Assembly: GCF_032062245.1 (NCBI RefSeq) | Contig: NZ_DAMBQF010000014.1 | Location: 1 to 59,241, forward strand | Length of the DNA stretch: 59,241 nt | Reading direction: 5' to 3' | Origin: Soonwooa sp032062245 | GTDB lineage: Bacteria; Bacteroidota; Bacteroidia; Flavobacteriales; Weeksellaceae | Shown here: positions 59,182-59,241 of the stretch, in pieces | Position numbering within the stretch: the first letter of the stretch is position 1 | Layout of the letters: each line of letters opens with the position of its first letter | Made by a program: the position numbers and the translations under genes | The notes under the pieces: generated by a model | What the model saw: only the letters and a program-made list of their open reading frames with translations | Told to the model about the DNA's origin: nothing | The model's database searches: none

Positions 59182-59206
59182 TCCGAAATCCCTAGCCCCG
59201 ATGTTC
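59182..59206. repeat. Fragment of a Flavobacteriia intergenic motif (TAGCCCCGATG)
   Basis: CCGAAATCCCTAGCCCCGAT is a phrase I recall as very common between genes in Chryseobacterium and Flavobacterium, where it usually pairs with a downstream AGCGGGA. Here the following bases turn AT-rich, so it looks truncated. Nothing else is seen up to the window end. Confidence 0.45.
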
Positions 59207-59241
59207 TATGTTAATCTGCAAATTTTTCAGGTTAAAATTTT

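Overview
The window reads as chromosomal DNA of a flavobacterium of the Chryseobacterium group (Weeksellaceae, Bacteroidota). The evidence is the AT-rich composition, the gliding/type IX secretion protein SprA, the bacillithiol enzyme BshB1, Flavobacteriia-type gene neighbourhoods, no Shine-Dalgarno leaders, and many promoters of the Bacteroidota type (TTG, 19 bases, TAnnTTTG). The genus is an inference; there is no rRNA to confirm it.

Layout. 0-12.4 kb is a minus-strand block: a VanZ-like membrane protein, gcvH, the 7.1 kb sprA gene, ruvA, a malic enzyme with a phosphotransacetylase-like tail, a BadF/NAGK-type kinase and a small charged protein. 12.7-16.8 kb is a plus-strand run: GtrA, PlsC, a FucP-type sugar transporter and a DUF3810 protein with HEAAH. 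About 640 bases without an ordinary gene follow; they hold a conserved-looking 23-codon ORF and several hairpins and end at tRNA-His. 17.5-27.3 kb is mostly minus strand: bshB1, a TPR protein, an orphan PstS-like lipoprotein with a small membrane protein, the TonB/ExbB/ExbD1/ExbD2 motor, and leuS. 27.6-29.8 kb carries a small secreted protein, a DoxD-type protein and a glycosyltransferase; it converges on waaA.

31.2-40.4 kb is core metabolism: rpmH, ftsE, a tRNA methyltransferase, a NtrY-like histidine kinase, ribE, pdxA, DUF177-rpmF, accB-accC and rocD. 40.4-46.9 kb is a surface-glycan cluster of six glycosyltransferase-like genes in two convergent groups. 47-59 kb carries gltX, accA, a short TPR protein, an NdpA-type nucleoid protein, a three-gene putative metal-uptake unit (His/Cys small protein, TonB receptor, lipoprotein), tig, an M23 peptidase and gpsA.

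The genes combine into envelope biogenesis (SprA, WaaA, PlsC, GpsA, acetyl-CoA carboxylase, glycosyltransferases, M23), TonB-energised import, and central translation and cofactor enzymes. No prophage, insertion sequence, CRISPR array or defence island was seen. The most unusual signals are non-coding: a set of genes whose ATG lies only 5-6 bases after the -7 promoter element (probable leaderless mRNAs), a 92-bp near-palindromic element between GC-rich repeat modules after tig, a 14-bp perfect inverted repeat upstream of a TPR gene, and the peptide/hairpin region near tRNA-His.
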